Origin: Paenibacillus azoreducens
GTDB lineage: Bacteria > Bacillota > Bacilli > Paenibacillales > Paenibacillaceae
Length of the DNA stretch: 64,000 nucleotides
Assembly: GCF_021654775.1 (NCBI RefSeq)
Contig: NZ_AP025343.1
Coordinates: 3,625,501 to 3,689,500 of the forward strand
Reading direction: 5' to 3'
Every line of letters starts with the position of its first letter. Within the stretch, counting starts at the first letter, position 1. Shown piece by piece: positions 53,736-63,177 of the stretch. The translations under genes were made by a program, and so were the position numbers. The notes beneath the pieces were generated by a model. The model saw only the letters and a program-made list of their open reading frames with translations, had not been told where the DNA came from and searched no databases.

Positions 53736-54689
53736 CTATCCTTCCTCTTGCAAGCGGGCAACGCCCTCCACCGTCGGCAGGCTGCCGGTGCCGCCTACGC
53801 CAAGCGTCGACAAAGCGCCGCATGCATTGGCGTAGCGAAGCAGCGATTTAGCCGTTTTTCCATGCAAATACCCATAGATGATGCCGGCATTAAAGCAATC
53901 CCCCGCCCCCGTCGTATCGACAGGCAAGACGCGGTATCGCTCAGCCAACATAACCGTACCGTCCGGTTCGCGCAGCGAAGCCCCTTTGGACCCTTGTTTG
54001 ACGGCAATGCGGCCTGCGATCGGAGGGATTTTGGCAAACACTTGGCCGAGAGACGCCGACTCGAAAATATGCAGAATCTCCTCCTCGCTCGGAATAAACA
54101 AATCGGTATGGGCCAACAACGCAAGTATCCCTTCGCGGTCCCATAAATTCCTCACGTCCCAGCCCGTATCGAATGAGGTACTGACGCCATGGCTTTGCGC
54201 CCGCTTGAATAAATCAGGCCAATGCGGCCTCATTCCGTCCTGCAAATAATAGGAGCCGAAGTGAAGATGGTCTGCTTCCATCAGCAGCGTTTCCGGGACA
54301 TGCTCCGGTCCGACAAGCGGAATGCTTCCCGGATAAGTCAGCAATCCGCGGTCCGACGGCGTGGAGAAGGACATCGTGACGCCTGTCTGCACGCCGGGCA
54401 AGGAGATGACATGCTCTGTATCCACCCCCATGCGCTTCAATTCCGAAATGCAGAACGACCCGAAATCATCGTCGCCAACCACGCTGACGAACCTCACGTC
54501 CGCCCCGAGGCTGGCAAGAGCGCAAGCGGTGATCGCCGACGAAGAACCGAGGACGACCCGAAAGCCGTCGACGATTTTCTCGCGATTCCATTCCGGTATA
54601 ACGTCGCTGCCCGTAACGATGACATCCACGTTCAATTCACCGACGATGACGACAGTAGGGGCCGTCCCCCCTTTTCCCGCTCTGCTCAT
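53736..54689 (-). CDS. PfkB-family carbohydrate kinase
   Basis: A 317-residue ribokinase-fold enzyme: VVIVGELNVDVIVTG opens the fold, then GADVRFVSVVGDDDFG, and the catalytic base and anion hole lie in DTTGAGDCFNAGIIYGYL (Asp near residue 262). It phosphorylates a sugar or nucleoside with ATP; KDG, fructose or ribose-like substrates are typical. Its ATG overlaps the GH4 stop by 4 bp, so the kinase probably acts on a product of the GH4 enzyme. Last gene of the operon. Confidence 0.9.
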   Translation of the reverse strand: MSRAGKGGTAPTVVIVGELNVDVIVTGSDVIPEWNREKIVDGFRVVLGSSSAITACALASLGADVRFVSVVGDDDFGSFCISELKRMGVDTEHVISLPGVQTGVTMSFSTPSDRGLLTYPGSIPLVGPEHVPETLLMEADHLHFGSYYLQDGMRPHWPDLFKRAQSHGVSTSFDTGWDVRNLWDREGILALLAHTDLFIPSEEEILHIFESASLGQVFAKIPPIAGRIAVKQGSKGASLREPDGTVMLAERYRVLPVDTTGAGDCFNAGIIYGYLHGKTAKSLLRYANACGALSTLGVGGTGSLPTVEGVARLQEEG

Positions 54690-55987
54690 CGCAAATCCGG
54701 GATGAAATCCCGCTCCGCTTCGTAAAGTTCCTCGAACATATCGCTAATTTCTTTAAGAGAACATACGGCGGCAGACAATGGATCCACCATAAGCGCATGA
54801 CGCGCCATTTCCTTGTCGTTTTCGAGCACGGCACCGACGGCCAGTTCGAAAAATGCCATATTGGAGCGGCAGAGCGCGGCCAAATGCCCCGGCAGCTCGC
54901 CGAATCGGCAAGGGTTTACGCCGTTTCGGTCGATCATGCATGCAACCTCAACAACCCCATTTTGCGGCAAATTATGGATAAGCCCCTCATTCGGCACGTT
55001 GCCGTAAATCACTTTCGGTTCGTTTTTCAGCATCGCTTCAATGATAATCGCCGCATATTCATTGCTGGACTCCAGGCTGATCGGGAGCTTTCCTTCAAGC
55101 TTCTCCAAGATCTGCTCGTCGTTTTCCTTGCGCCAGATCGGCCAGTTATTGGCATAGAAGCCGGTCGCTCCATTATAACCTGTACTGCAATGCTGGTCGA
55201 TCAAATCCTGCCGTTTGCGGTAATACGGAATATATTCGGAGAAATGTCCGCTTGATTCCGAGACGAATGCTCCTAAATACTTCATCGCATCAAAACGCAC
55301 AGGATCTTTTTTCAGCAGATCGGGGTCCTTGATTTTTTCGCGAAGCACCGGATATAAATCCTTGCCTTGATGCGTCAGCTCCACGAACCAGGACATATGG
55401 TTGATGCCTCCGGCTCTCCACTGCATCTCTTCGTAAGGAACACCCGCATATTTGGCAAGCTGGCTGGACGTGTTTTGGATCGAGTGACATAACCCGACGA
55501 CCGGGATCTCGGTAATCCGGGACGTGAGCAGCGTCACGGCCGACATCGGGTTCGTATAGTTCAGAATGATACTATCCGGGCATAACTCCTCGATATCCCG
55601 CACAATATCCATCCAACTCGGAAGCGTTCGCAGCGTTTTGAACAAACCGCCGGGGCCAAGCGTATCGCCGATACATTGATTCACCCCATATTTCAATGGA
55701 ATCTCGTATTCATACCGAACGGTCTGCAGCCCGCCGACTTCAATCTGATTGATAACAAACTGAGATCCGGCCAGCACCTCTCTGCGGTCGACGGAGGCGA
55801 TGACATCCCATCGTTTCCCGGTCATCTCGATGATCTTCAGTACGAGCTTCCGGGCAATTTCCAGCCGATCCGCATCGATGTCGACCAACGCGATCATGCC
55901 GCCCTCCACACCTTCAATATTCAAAATATCCACGGCAATTTCTTGTGTAAAGGCACTGCCTGCGCCGATAATCGTTATTTTCGTCAT
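54686..55987 (-). CDS. GH4 glycosidase (alpha-galactosidase/alpha-galacturonidase type)
   Basis: A 433-residue NAD- and metal-dependent glycosidase. The Rossmann motif is [14 protein letters not shown]; metal and substrate residues are in [17 protein letters not shown] (Cys ligand) and AGGINHMSW (His ligand). GH4 uses an oxidation-elimination mechanism and covers 6-phospho-sugars, alpha-galactosides and alpha-galacturonides. Without a PTS nearby, and with an ABC importer and a beta-helix lyase, an alpha-galacturonidase (like LplD) or alpha-galactosidase is more likely than a phospho-glycosidase. GGAGAG precedes the ATG. Confidence 0.88.
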   Translation of the reverse strand: MTKITIIGAGSAFTQEIAVDILNIEGVEGGMIALVDIDADRLEIARKLVLKIIEMTGKRWDVIASVDRREVLAGSQFVINQIEVGGLQTVRYEYEIPLKYGVNQCIGDTLGPGGLFKTLRTLPSWMDIVRDIEELCPDSIILNYTNPMSAVTLLTSRITEIPVVGLCHSIQNTSSQLAKYAGVPYEEMQWRAGGINHMSWFVELTHQGKDLYPVLREKIKDPDLLKKDPVRFDAMKYLGAFVSESSGHFSEYIPYYRKRQDLIDQHCSTGYNGATGFYANNWPIWRKENDEQILEKLEGKLPISLESSNEYAAIIIEAMLKNEPKVIYGNVPNEGLIHNLPQNGVVEVACMIDRNGVNPCRFGELPGHLAALCRSNMAFFELAVGAVLENDKEMARHALMVDPLSAAVCSLKEISDMFEELYEAERDFIPDLR

Positions 55988-56008
55988 AAGTTATCTCTCC
56001 ATATTTTT

Positions 56009-56833
56009 TTATTTCATGCCGGTCATCGTCAAACCTTTAACGAACTGCTTTTGGAAAATAAGAAACACGATGATGACGGGAATCGTAATTAAGACAGCTG
56101 CCGACATGACGACATTGTAATTGACGATATGAGTGCCGTTAAAATAGACCAGCGCCAGCGGAACCGTCATTTTTTCGGTATCGTTTAACACAATCAGCGG
56201 CCATAAGTAGTTGTTCCACGCATTCATAAATGTGAATATGCCAAGCGCAGACAACATCGGTAAAATAAGCGGTGCGATAATGCGGACCATCAACTTCAGC
56301 TCGCCAGCCCCATCCAGCCTGGCGGCCTCGAGCAAATCGTTGGGAATCTCCTCAATAAACTGCTTTGCCAGAAACACGCCGTAAGAGCTGACGAGATTCG
56401 GCAAAATGATCGCGGATAGATTGTTGACAATCCCAAGCTTGGCCGTAATTAAATATGTCGGAATCATAATGACTTGAAACGGAATCATCATCGTCCCCAG
56501 GATGAGAAGAAACCAGATTCGTTTGCCCCGAAACTGATGTTTGGCGAAAACATATCCGGCAAGTGCGCTTGTGAACAGCGTAACGGCCGTGATGATGACC
56601 GAAGTGACGGCGCTGTTCAAGAGCCAAGTGCCGAACGGGGCATCCTGCAGCACCGTACGATAGCCGTCCAGGCTGGGATGCTTAGGCCAGAAGCCGCTTG
56701 AGCCCGACATGATGTCCATATTGCCCTTAAACGATGATAGCACCATCCACAGATAAGGGACTAGCATGATACAGGCCGCCACCACGAGCATGATCGTGAC
56801 GGTAGTATCAAGCCATACATTTTTACGATGCAT
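56009..56833 (-). CDS. sugar ABC permease, MalG type
   Basis: A 274-residue inner-membrane permease with six hydrophobic segments, the EAA loop LLEAARLDGAGELKLMVRIIAPLILPM and the typical C-terminus FQKQFVKGLTMTGMK. It forms the membrane part of an importer with the MalF-type subunit 17 bp upstream. No ATPase gene is present nearby, so a common MsmX-like ATPase is expected. Confidence 0.92.
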   Translation of the reverse strand: MHRKNVWLDTTVTIMLVVAACIMLVPYLWMVLSSFKGNMDIMSGSSGFWPKHPSLDGYRTVLQDAPFGTWLLNSAVTSVIITAVTLFTSALAGYVFAKHQFRGKRIWFLLILGTMMIPFQVIMIPTYLITAKLGIVNNLSAIILPNLVSSYGVFLAKQFIEEIPNDLLEAARLDGAGELKLMVRIIAPLILPMLSALGIFTFMNAWNNYLWPLIVLNDTEKMTVPLALVYFNGTHIVNYNVVMSAAVLITIPVIIVFLIFQKQFVKGLTMTGMK

Positions 56834-56850
56834 ACGTTTTCAGCCTCCTG

Positions 56851-57786
56851 TCAATATTCCCACTGCGTGCGGCTCCATTTCATCTGCAGCAAAGTGACAA
56901 CTAAAATAATAACGAGGAACAAGGTGGCCAAAGCCGAAGCATAGCCCATATTCGAATTGGAAAAAGCTTGATCGTAAATTTCCAGCGCAAGTACCCTCGT
57001 TTCATTGAAAGGCTCGCCCTTGGTCATGATCTGGAACTGCGGAAATGCCTGAAAATAAGAAATAACGGTTGTAATCGTGACGAATAACGTCGATCTGCTT
57101 AACAGCGGCAGTGTCACATGGCGGAACAAATGCCAGCGATTCGCCCCATCTAAAATGGCGGCTTCATAGTACATATCCGGGATCGAATCAAGGCCCGCCA
57201 TAAAGAGGACGATATTGTAGCCGATATCCGCCCACAACGTCATTATGATGACCGAAAGCAGAGCATAATGCGGGTCGCTCAACCATTGAACGGGTGCGAT
57301 GTGAAACTGTTCGAGTATCATGTTGAACAAGCCGTTCTGGTAGCTAAACATCGTGCTCCAGACGATCGCCGTCCCGGCGAGAGGAGCAATGGTCGGAAGA
57401 AAAAATACGGAGCGGAAGAAATCCTTGAGCCAGCGTACCCGCACTCGCTGAATGGCCATCGCAATCAAAAGCGTAATGACAAGATTGGAGATTACGGTGA
57501 TGAAGACGAATTTGAATGTGACCCATAGCGATTTAAGGACAACCTCGTCCGTAAACATTCGCACATAATTCGCCACCCCGACAAACCGGCCGTGATCGCT
57601 CATCGGGTTATATTGAAATAGGGACAAAATCAGGCCCCATGCAATGGGCAGGAAAGCAAATACGCCGAACAACAGCAGTACAGGCGTTAAGAAAGCGAAT
57701 ACAAACCGTCGTTCGTTCCGGAATCGGACAGGCTTCTTTTGTAATCCTGCCCGCTTGTTATCGCTCATTACGGTCGCTTCATTCAT
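56851..57786 (-). CDS. sugar ABC permease, MalF/UgpA type
   Basis: A 311-residue permease with six hydrophobic segments and EAA loop YYEAAILDGANRWHLFRHVTLPLLS. The N-terminal VFAFLTPVLLLFGVFAFLPIAWG is typical. It lies between the binding-protein and the MalG-type genes with gaps of 16-17 bp, so the operon is compact. GGAG precedes the ATG by ten bases. Confidence 0.92.
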   Translation of the reverse strand: MNEATVMSDNKRAGLQKKPVRFRNERRFVFAFLTPVLLLFGVFAFLPIAWGLILSLFQYNPMSDHGRFVGVANYVRMFTDEVVLKSLWVTFKFVFITVISNLVITLLIAMAIQRVRVRWLKDFFRSVFFLPTIAPLAGTAIVWSTMFSYQNGLFNMILEQFHIAPVQWLSDPHYALLSVIIMTLWADIGYNIVLFMAGLDSIPDMYYEAAILDGANRWHLFRHVTLPLLSRSTLFVTITTVISYFQAFPQFQIMTKGEPFNETRVLALEIYDQAFSNSNMGYASALATLFLVIILVVTLLQMKWSRTQWEY

Positions 57787-57802
57787 TTTCCAGACACTCC
57801 GA

Positions 57803-59086
57803 TCATTTATGGTTGTCCTGACTATCGTTAATCGCTCTCTCCATGGTTTTGAGACCGTCTTCCACGCTTTCCTTCCCCATCGCGATCAATTGAAAATGGT
57901 CATTCACTTGCTTGAAGAAATAATTGCGGTCCGCTATAGGACCGATCCATTGACCGTACTGAAGGATGGAGAGCGATGTTTTCATATACGGATTTCCCTT
58001 GACGAATTCCGGGTCGGCGGCAACCTCCTTCTTGGCCGGAACCGTGAAGGTATCGAGATTCCATGCTTTAAGATGATCCTTCTGTGCCATAAATTGAATG
58101 AAATCGAGCGCTTCCGCTTTCGCTTTGCTTTTTTCAGCGACAACCGCCCCCCAACCAGATTCCGCTGCAAAGACCGGTTTCTCCGAGGTGAACGACGGTA
58201 TGGGCACATAATCAAAATCCTTCACCTGATAGTTGTTCAAACCCGCCGCGATCGTCCATGGCCCGCGGTAAGTCATAGCGGATTTACCTTGAAAAAAGTA
58301 ATCCGAGGTGTCCAACTGGCTGCCCAAGGTTGTCAAATCCGTCACTTTATCGTCGGCGACAAGCGTCTTAAGTACCGTCATCGCCTTGACCGCTTCCGGG
58401 GTTTGGAAATTTACATGATCGTTTTCTCCCCAGAAATCGCCATTCTGCTGCAAAATAAGCGAAAGAAACGTAAAGGTGATATTATCTAAGGATGCAAAGT
58501 CGAAACCTTTCACTTTAATGTCTTTGCCGTCTCGCACAGTCAACTTCTTCGCTGCGTCAACGAGTTCGTCCCATGTAGCGGGCGGTCGGTCGATTCCCTT
58601 CTCCTTCAGCATCTGTGGATGAATGAGCATGCCGCCGTTCTCGATGTTGTACTCCATCGGCAAACCATACAGTTTGCCATTCAACATGTAGCCGCCGATC
58701 GGAGCCGGGTAGTACTCCTTGCTCAGTTCTTCTCCGTTCGGAAGCTCCGCAAGTGCCCCATTCCGCGAATACTCGGGCACCCATGTACCGAACATTTCAG
58801 CGATATCGGGAGGGGTCCTCGCCGAGAAGGAAGCCTTTAATTTCTGGTTGTAAATGTCATAAGGAAAAGACTGAAATTTGATTTCTATGTCGGGGTGTTC
58901 CCTTTGGTAGGCTTTAATGAGCCTCTTGTATGCTTCGACAAAAGCGTCTTCCTGATGGGCCCAGAAAACCAGCTTAACCTTGCCTTTGCCAGCAGCCAAG
59001 TCTGTGTTGCCTCCACCCGAACATCCTGAAATTGCAAAAACAATGCAAAAACACATGATTATTGCCGCAATCCTCGCGAAACGCAT
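57803..59086 (-). CDS. sugar ABC transporter substrate-binding lipoprotein
   Basis: A 427-residue family 1 solute-binding protein with lipobox ISGC near residue 21, then VKLVFWAHQEDAFVEAYKRL opening lobe 1, SFSARTPPDIAEMFGTW, and SGWGAVVAEKSKAKAEALDFIQF in the C-terminal lobe. The pattern fits oligosaccharide or monosaccharide uptake. ATG 59086 is chosen after AAAGGAGG; ATG 59089 is equally good. First gene of the operon, with LacI-type operators in its upstream region and a divergent LacI regulator. Confidence 0.9.
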   Translation of the reverse strand: MRFARIAAIIMCFCIVFAISGCSGGGNTDLAAGKGKVKLVFWAHQEDAFVEAYKRLIKAYQREHPDIEIKFQSFPYDIYNQKLKASFSARTPPDIAEMFGTWVPEYSRNGALAELPNGEELSKEYYPAPIGGYMLNGKLYGLPMEYNIENGGMLIHPQMLKEKGIDRPPATWDELVDAAKKLTVRDGKDIKVKGFDFASLDNITFTFLSLILQQNGDFWGENDHVNFQTPEAVKAMTVLKTLVADDKVTDLTTLGSQLDTSDYFFQGKSAMTYRGPWTIAAGLNNYQVKDFDYVPIPSFTSEKPVFAAESGWGAVVAEKSKAKAEALDFIQFMAQKDHLKAWNLDTFTVPAKKEVAADPEFVKGNPYMKTSLSILQYGQWIGPIADRNYFFKQVNDHFQLIAMGKESVEDGLKTMERAINDSQDNHK

Positions 59087-59195
59087 CATTCCTCCTCCTT
59101 TTAATCCTTGTTTCAACATCATCTCCAAGCTCTTCATGTCTACATGAAAAAATATAGCGCATTCATTGGAGCCAGTCAATCGTTTTATTTCATAT

Positions 59196-59208
59196 ATTTG
59201 CCGCAAAT
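59196..59208. promoter_or_regulatory. candidate LacI-family operator 1
   Basis: ATTTGC-C-GCAAAT is a perfect 13-bp palindrome with one central base, about 110 bp upstream of the binding-protein start and 140 bp upstream of the LacI start. Confidence 0.5.
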
Positions 59209-59228
59209 ACAATCTATTTTTTCTATAT

Positions 59229-59240
59229 TTTTGCGCAAAA
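59229..59240. promoter_or_regulatory. candidate LacI-family operator 2
   Basis: TTTTGCGCAAAA is a perfect 12-bp palindrome with the central CG favoured by LacI proteins. It shares the TTTGC/GCAAA half-sites with operator 1, 33 bp away (about three helical turns). Confidence 0.55.
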
Positions 59241-59346
59241 CGTAGTTGACCTTGCTCCTCTTTTTACTTATCATAGGATGTGGGGGTTTATCGCCAAAAT
59301 TAGGAAATAAATATGACTGACATCGTGAAAAGGCAGGTTATCCATT

Positions 59347-60375
59347 ATGCCCACATTAAAAGATATAGCTGAACGCGTCGGTGTTTCCATTTCCACCGTG
59401 TCCCGCGTGCTGGCCAATGAATCCAACCGCTCGGTCAACAGCCAAACCAAGCAAAAAATCTGGGATGTCGCCAGGGATCTAGGTTATCCCATCAAATCGA
59501 GCGCTCAAGAACCCGCTTCGGCGGTCAAGGGAATCGGTTGCATCGTATCGACGATGCAGGATCGATATTACCATCCCTACTTCTCCGTTATTCTCGATGG
59601 AATTGACAAGGAATTGACAAGAAATGGCTACAAAATCGCTTTTACCCGTACTCAGGAGGATCTGAAAAGACCGGAGATTTTGCGGGAAGTTACGGAGGAT
59701 CCGCAGATCGAGGGGATCATTCTGATTGAAGGCATTGACAAACAAATTTACGATCACATAAAAAAACACATCAAACATATCGTCGGTATCGATGTGTCCG
59801 ACCCGGGCATTCCAACGATCTCTTACGACCGGGTTGAAGCAGCCCGTCTGGCCGTTGCGCATCTGATCGACCAAGGGCACCGCGATATTATATTCATCGG
59901 TGGAACCGGCCTCTCCGGCAACTTTGAGCGTGAAAAGCGGTACCGCGGCTACAAGACCGCACTGGAGCAGGCAGGTCTCCCTATACATTCACAGCATGTG
60001 CTTAATGCAGAGTGGGAACCGGACAATGCTTACCAGCTTATGCTTAAATTCCTCGACCAGCCCCCGGGAAGGCTTCCGACAGCCGTTTTCGCTGCCAGCG
60101 ATATTATGGCCATGGCTGCGATGCGAGCCATTTCGGAAAAAGGCTACCGGATCCCGCAGGACTTCGCCATTGTCGGTTTTGACGACAACGAGCCGTCCCG
60201 CTATACGGTGCCGCCGCTGTCGACCATCCATATCCCGACATTCGAGATCGGAGTTGTTGCAGCCAAAACGATGCTGCAGTGCATTTTCTCCCCGTATCCG
60301 CTGCCTATCAAAATTTTGCTGCCGTATGAGCCAATGTTCCGACAGTCAAGCGGGCGCGTATCAAGGCAGCTATAA
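59347..60375 (+). CDS. LacI-family transcriptional regulator
   Basis: A 342-residue regulator. The N-terminal HTH and hinge (TLKDIAERVGVSISTVSRVLAN, then LGYPIKS) and a periplasmic-binding-protein-like effector domain (IGCIVSTMQDRYYHPYFSVI, AVFAASDIMAMAAM, DFAIVGFDDNEPSRY) are complete. The AAGGCAGG site precedes the ATG. It is divergent from the sugar operon and two palindromes with half-sites TTTGC lie between, so it probably represses that operon until the sugar or a derivative binds. Confidence 0.93.
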   Translation: MPTLKDIAERVGVSISTVSRVLANESNRSVNSQTKQKIWDVARDLGYPIKSSAQEPASAVKGIGCIVSTMQDRYYHPYFSVILDGIDKELTRNGYKIAFTRTQEDLKRPEILREVTEDPQIEGIILIEGIDKQIYDHIKKHIKHIVGIDVSDPGIPTISYDRVEAARLAVAHLIDQGHRDIIFIGGTGLSGNFEREKRYRGYKTALEQAGLPIHSQHVLNAEWEPDNAYQLMLKFLDQPPGRLPTAVFAASDIMAMAAMRAISEKGYRIPQDFAIVGFDDNEPSRYTVPPLSTIHIPTFEIGVVAAKTMLQCIFSPYPLPIKILLPYEPMFRQSSGRVSRQL

Positions 60376-60397
60376 GACTAGAAGAGATCACACAATC

Positions 60398-60430
60398 AAA
60401 ACCACCCGTTTTCAGAACGGGTGGTTTTCG
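60398..60430. terminator. bidirectional terminator
   Basis: AAAACCACCCGTT (60398-60410) pairs perfectly with AACGGGTGGTTTT (60416-60428). It separates the convergent LacI and YdeI-like genes. Confidence 0.9.
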
Positions 60431-60436
60431 CTACGG

Positions 60437-60997
60437 CTACAGGGCCCCATTGTCATTCCATTGTCCGTACATTTTGTTTTCTCTCGTGTTTGTTATGAAT
60501 TTGTCTAATCTGCTCTTAAATAATTCCGGTTGATTTTTAACGCTCTGTATCGTGTCGATCCGAACTCTTTTATAAAGATCCGGAAAAGCCAAGAAATTCT
60601 CATATACTTGCTCGTCTTCTTTTAACCTTTGCTCTATCTCCTTATCAATTCTAAAAGAATCTTGATCCATATCAGGAAGTACCTTTCTTCCCTCCTCACT
60701 CATCAACCCCAGCTTTTCGAGCCGGCGGACACGTTCTTTATTTAATTCCGTCCAAGAACTTTTTTTACTTCTGGGAGACAGTCTCTGCGCCAGCTGAGTT
60801 TCGGATATTTTCTTTTTGACTCCATCGATCCATCCAAAGCACAAAGCTTCCTCGACCGCATCCAAATATAACAACATATCAGGGGTAGGCTTCATACTAA
60901 CCAATACCCAGCAGTACTTTTCAATCTGACCTTTTTCCTGCAGCCAAATCCTCAAATCTCCTCTCGTTTTCACTGGAATTAAATTTTCAATTTCCAT
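60437..60997 (-). CDS. YdeI/OmdA-like protein
   Basis: A protein of about 186 residues: RGDLRIWLQEKGQIEKYCWVL, then DAVEEALCFGWIDGVKKK and RLSPRSKKSSWTELNKERVRRLEKLGLM. The CFGWIDG and SPRSKKSxWTxLNKERV blocks define the YdeI/OmpD-associated family, common in Firmicutes and of unclear function. ATG 60997 has AAAGGA only about 14 bases upstream; an ATG at 61039 is another possible start. The MITE-like element ends two bases upstream of that second ATG. Confidence 0.82.
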   Translation of the reverse strand: MEIENLIPVKTRGDLRIWLQEKGQIEKYCWVLVSMKPTPDMLLYLDAVEEALCFGWIDGVKKKISETQLAQRLSPRSKKSSWTELNKERVRRLEKLGLMSEEGRKVLPDMDQDSFRIDKEIEQRLKEDEQVYENFLAFPDLYKRVRIDTIQSVKNQPELFKSRLDKFITNTRENKMYGQWNDNGAL

Positions 60998-61040
60998 AGA
61001 TAATACAATAATCCTTTCATAATTGATTATATTTCCCATA

Positions 61041-61241
61041 CTATATAAGTTGAACCAATGATTATGAACGGAAGGAGGCAGCCGGGTGAAATGTTCTATC
61101 GATCGCTGTTGCTCCCAGATTTCTATGATTGGAACCTATCTTAGGTAGAAATCCGCTCACAAAGGCGAACGCTCCGCTTCTCCGTAAATCTTTCCCCCTC
61201 TTGCCTGTCCCTTTTCATTTTCTTTAGTTCAACTTATATAG
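61041..61241. mobile_element. MITE-like element, 201 bp
   Basis: CTATATAAGTTGAAC (61041-61055) and GTTCAACTTATATAG (61227-61241) are exact 15-bp terminal inverted repeats, with weaker symmetry continuing about 24 bp inward. There is no coding capacity. If the element proper starts at TATAAG, the outer TA on each side would be a TA target duplication, as for IS630/Tc1-type elements. It fills most of the 61040-61321 gap. Confidence 0.55.
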
Positions 61242-61321
61242 CAAGCTAAAAAATGTAAAGCAGTAATAAAGTCGATTCCTCAAGTTTATAAACAAGATTA
61301 CCGACTATTTTCGTTATGCAC

Positions 61322-62509
61322 TCATTCTCTGCGGTAGTTCATGTTTGCTTCCTCGACATTTGATTTGGTAATTGCTATTTTTAGCATGATCAGTAAGAAA
61401 GCAATCAACAAAAGCATTATACCGCTCCAGATAAGCTGATGCGCACCCAATTGAGAAATAAACAAGCCACCGATCAATGTCCCTACCGTAATGCCAACAT
61501 TCGAAAAGGATACAAATAAACTGTTCCCAAATTCGGGAGCTTCTTTCGCATCAATCATCAACAAGGCTTGACTTAGAATAAGTCCCCCGGAATGCACAGC
61601 TCCCCAAACAAATACGATGATCGCCATCGGCCAAAAATAAGAACCAAAATAATAAGTGAAGAAGTAAATGACCGCATATACGAGTGGAAACAAGATAACT
61701 GTTTTTGTCATATTTTTGTTTAAAAAGTACCCGAATAAAAAGTTCCCTACAATCATGGTGACACCAAAGATCATCAACATCACGCTAATCCATGTACCGT
61801 TCATATGGGTGACTTCTCCGAGATATTCGGCAAAGTAGCTATACACTGAACTCATGGCTGTAAAGATCATCACAACGATCAGGATCGTTAACCACAATTG
61901 AGGTTTGCGCAATATGCCGAGTTGCTTGCCGAAAGACATTCTTTCCCTAACAGGCATAGAAGGAAGCCGGACAAGTATGCCTACAAAAGCAATCACGCTC
62001 ACCATAGCTCCAAACAGGAAAGCAGCTCCCAGTGAGATTTTTGTGGCGAGATATGATGTAATCGGCACACCAAAAGCGAATCCAACGGTTACTCCGGCCA
62101 AAACTTGGGTGACCGCTTTGCCGCTCCTTTCGGGAGGAACAAGGCTGGCGGCGGTCGTAAGCGCAATCGAGAAAAAAATAGGATGGAAAAGAGCAGGAAC
62201 AATCCGGAAAGCCAACATAACTTCGAACCTGGTAGTATAGGCGTACACAATATTAGAGATGGCGAACATAAGAATAGCGGCTAGCAAAATAACTTTTCGA
62301 TTCGTACCGGATGCGAGTAACGTCAGAAATGGGCCTGAAATAGCAACAATTAAAGCAAAGGCGCTTACAAGGTACCCAGCCTGCGAGGGAGTTATATGAA
62401 ATTTTTGAGTGACTTGGGGAAGAACTCCGATGATGCCCATTTCCGTTGTAATGATGCCAAATATACCCAAAGCAAGAAAAAAGATTAGCGAAGAGTGAAT
62501 ATTTTTCAT
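61322..62509 (-). CDS. MFS transporter (DHA1/AraJ-like exporter)
   Basis: A 395-residue protein with twelve predicted hydrophobic segments. The first helix FFLALGIFGIITTEMGIIGVLP and the loop YLVSAFALIVAISGPFLTLLA match sugar/drug exporters of the DHA1 group (AraJ, YtbD). The SGKAVTQVLAGVTVGFAFGVP motif is the antiporter motif C region. ATG 62509 follows GGAGG at seven bases; the longer frame is unsupported. The substrate is not predictable. It is followed by the MITE-like element and preceded by a terminator. Confidence 0.88.
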   Translation of the reverse strand: MKNIHSSLIFFLALGIFGIITTEMGIIGVLPQVTQKFHITPSQAGYLVSAFALIVAISGPFLTLLASGTNRKVILLAAILMFAISNIVYAYTTRFEVMLAFRIVPALFHPIFFSIALTTAASLVPPERSGKAVTQVLAGVTVGFAFGVPITSYLATKISLGAAFLFGAMVSVIAFVGILVRLPSMPVRERMSFGKQLGILRKPQLWLTILIVVMIFTAMSSVYSYFAEYLGEVTHMNGTWISVMLMIFGVTMIVGNFLFGYFLNKNMTKTVILFPLVYAVIYFFTYYFGSYFWPMAIIVFVWGAVHSGGLILSQALLMIDAKEAPEFGNSLFVSFSNVGITVGTLIGGLFISQLGAHQLIWSGIMLLLIAFLLIMLKIAITKSNVEEANMNYRRE

Positions 62510-62603
62510 AGAAGTGCCTCCATTGGTTTGCGTTATATTAACTCGCCACACACCGATCATCTAAATGTATCCAGATATACCTTTTTCAGATAAAGGATAC
62601 ATT

Positions 62604-62638
62604 AAAAAAATGGCCTTCAATTGCAAGACCATTTTTTT
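62604..62638. terminator. terminator of the VOC gene
   Basis: AAATGGCCTT pairs with AAGACCATTT (one mismatch) over CAATTGC, with long A/T runs on both sides, just after the stop at 62647. Confidence 0.75.
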
Positions 62639-62646
62639 AGAATGAG

Positions 62647-63111
62647 TTACTGTTTGTTTGAAATTACGTTATCAAGAAACTTATCTGCGTCACTATTAAA
62701 TTTCCAGGAGACTCCATACTTATCAACCAGCATTCCAAAACACGAAGACCAAGGCGTATCGGATAACGGCATGATCACATAACCACCCACAGACAAATTA
62801 GAAAAGTAATTTTCCAGTGTCTGTTTATCATCATTAACGATACTAATCAGCATATTATTGCCTTTAACCAACTCGCCCATTACACTCTTCATCGAAGGTA
62901 GAACATCCGACATCATGATTTTCCCGCCTGCAAATTCTACTGAAGACTCCATGATCATATTCAACTCATTTTCCGGCAACGGGTAGTTTGGATCTTGCGG
63001 GATGTCCTTAAATTTAACTTTTTTAACTCCTTTCGCATTCAAAGCCTCCGCATAAAAATCAATCGCTTGTTCTGCAACCCCATCAAAGTTTAAATAGACA
63101 ACAGCTGACAT
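62647..63111 (-). CDS. VOC/PhnB-like protein
   Basis: A 154-residue protein of the PhnB-type glyoxalase superfamily: VVYLNFDGVAEQAIDFYAEAL, KIMMSDVLPSM, and MPLSDTPWSSCFGMLVDKYGVSWKFN are the typical blocks. These proteins lack clear metal-binding residues and their role is unknown in most cases. ATG 63111 follows AAGGAGG at nine bases; the much longer frame to 63354 overlaps the divergent gene and is rejected. Divergent from the WYL regulator with an operator-like palindrome between. Confidence 0.88.
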   Translation of the reverse strand: MSAVVYLNFDGVAEQAIDFYAEALNAKGVKKVKFKDIPQDPNYPLPENELNMIMESSVEFAGGKIMMSDVLPSMKSVMGELVKGNNMLISIVNDDKQTLENYFSNLSVGGYVIMPLSDTPWSSCFGMLVDKYGVSWKFNSDADKFLDNVISNKQ

Positions 63112-63143
63112 AAAGTAAAACCTCCTTCTTGTGATATATGTAG

Positions 63144-63177
63144 TATAATGAATAAGAGGTGACATCTGTATGTCACC
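63144..63177 (+). promoter_or_regulatory. -10 element and operator of the WYL regulator
   Basis: TATAAT (63144-63149) is followed eight bases later by GGTGACAT-CTGT-ATGTCACC (63158-63177), a perfect 20-bp inverted repeat, as expected for autoregulation. The -35 is not convincing. Confidence 0.5.
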
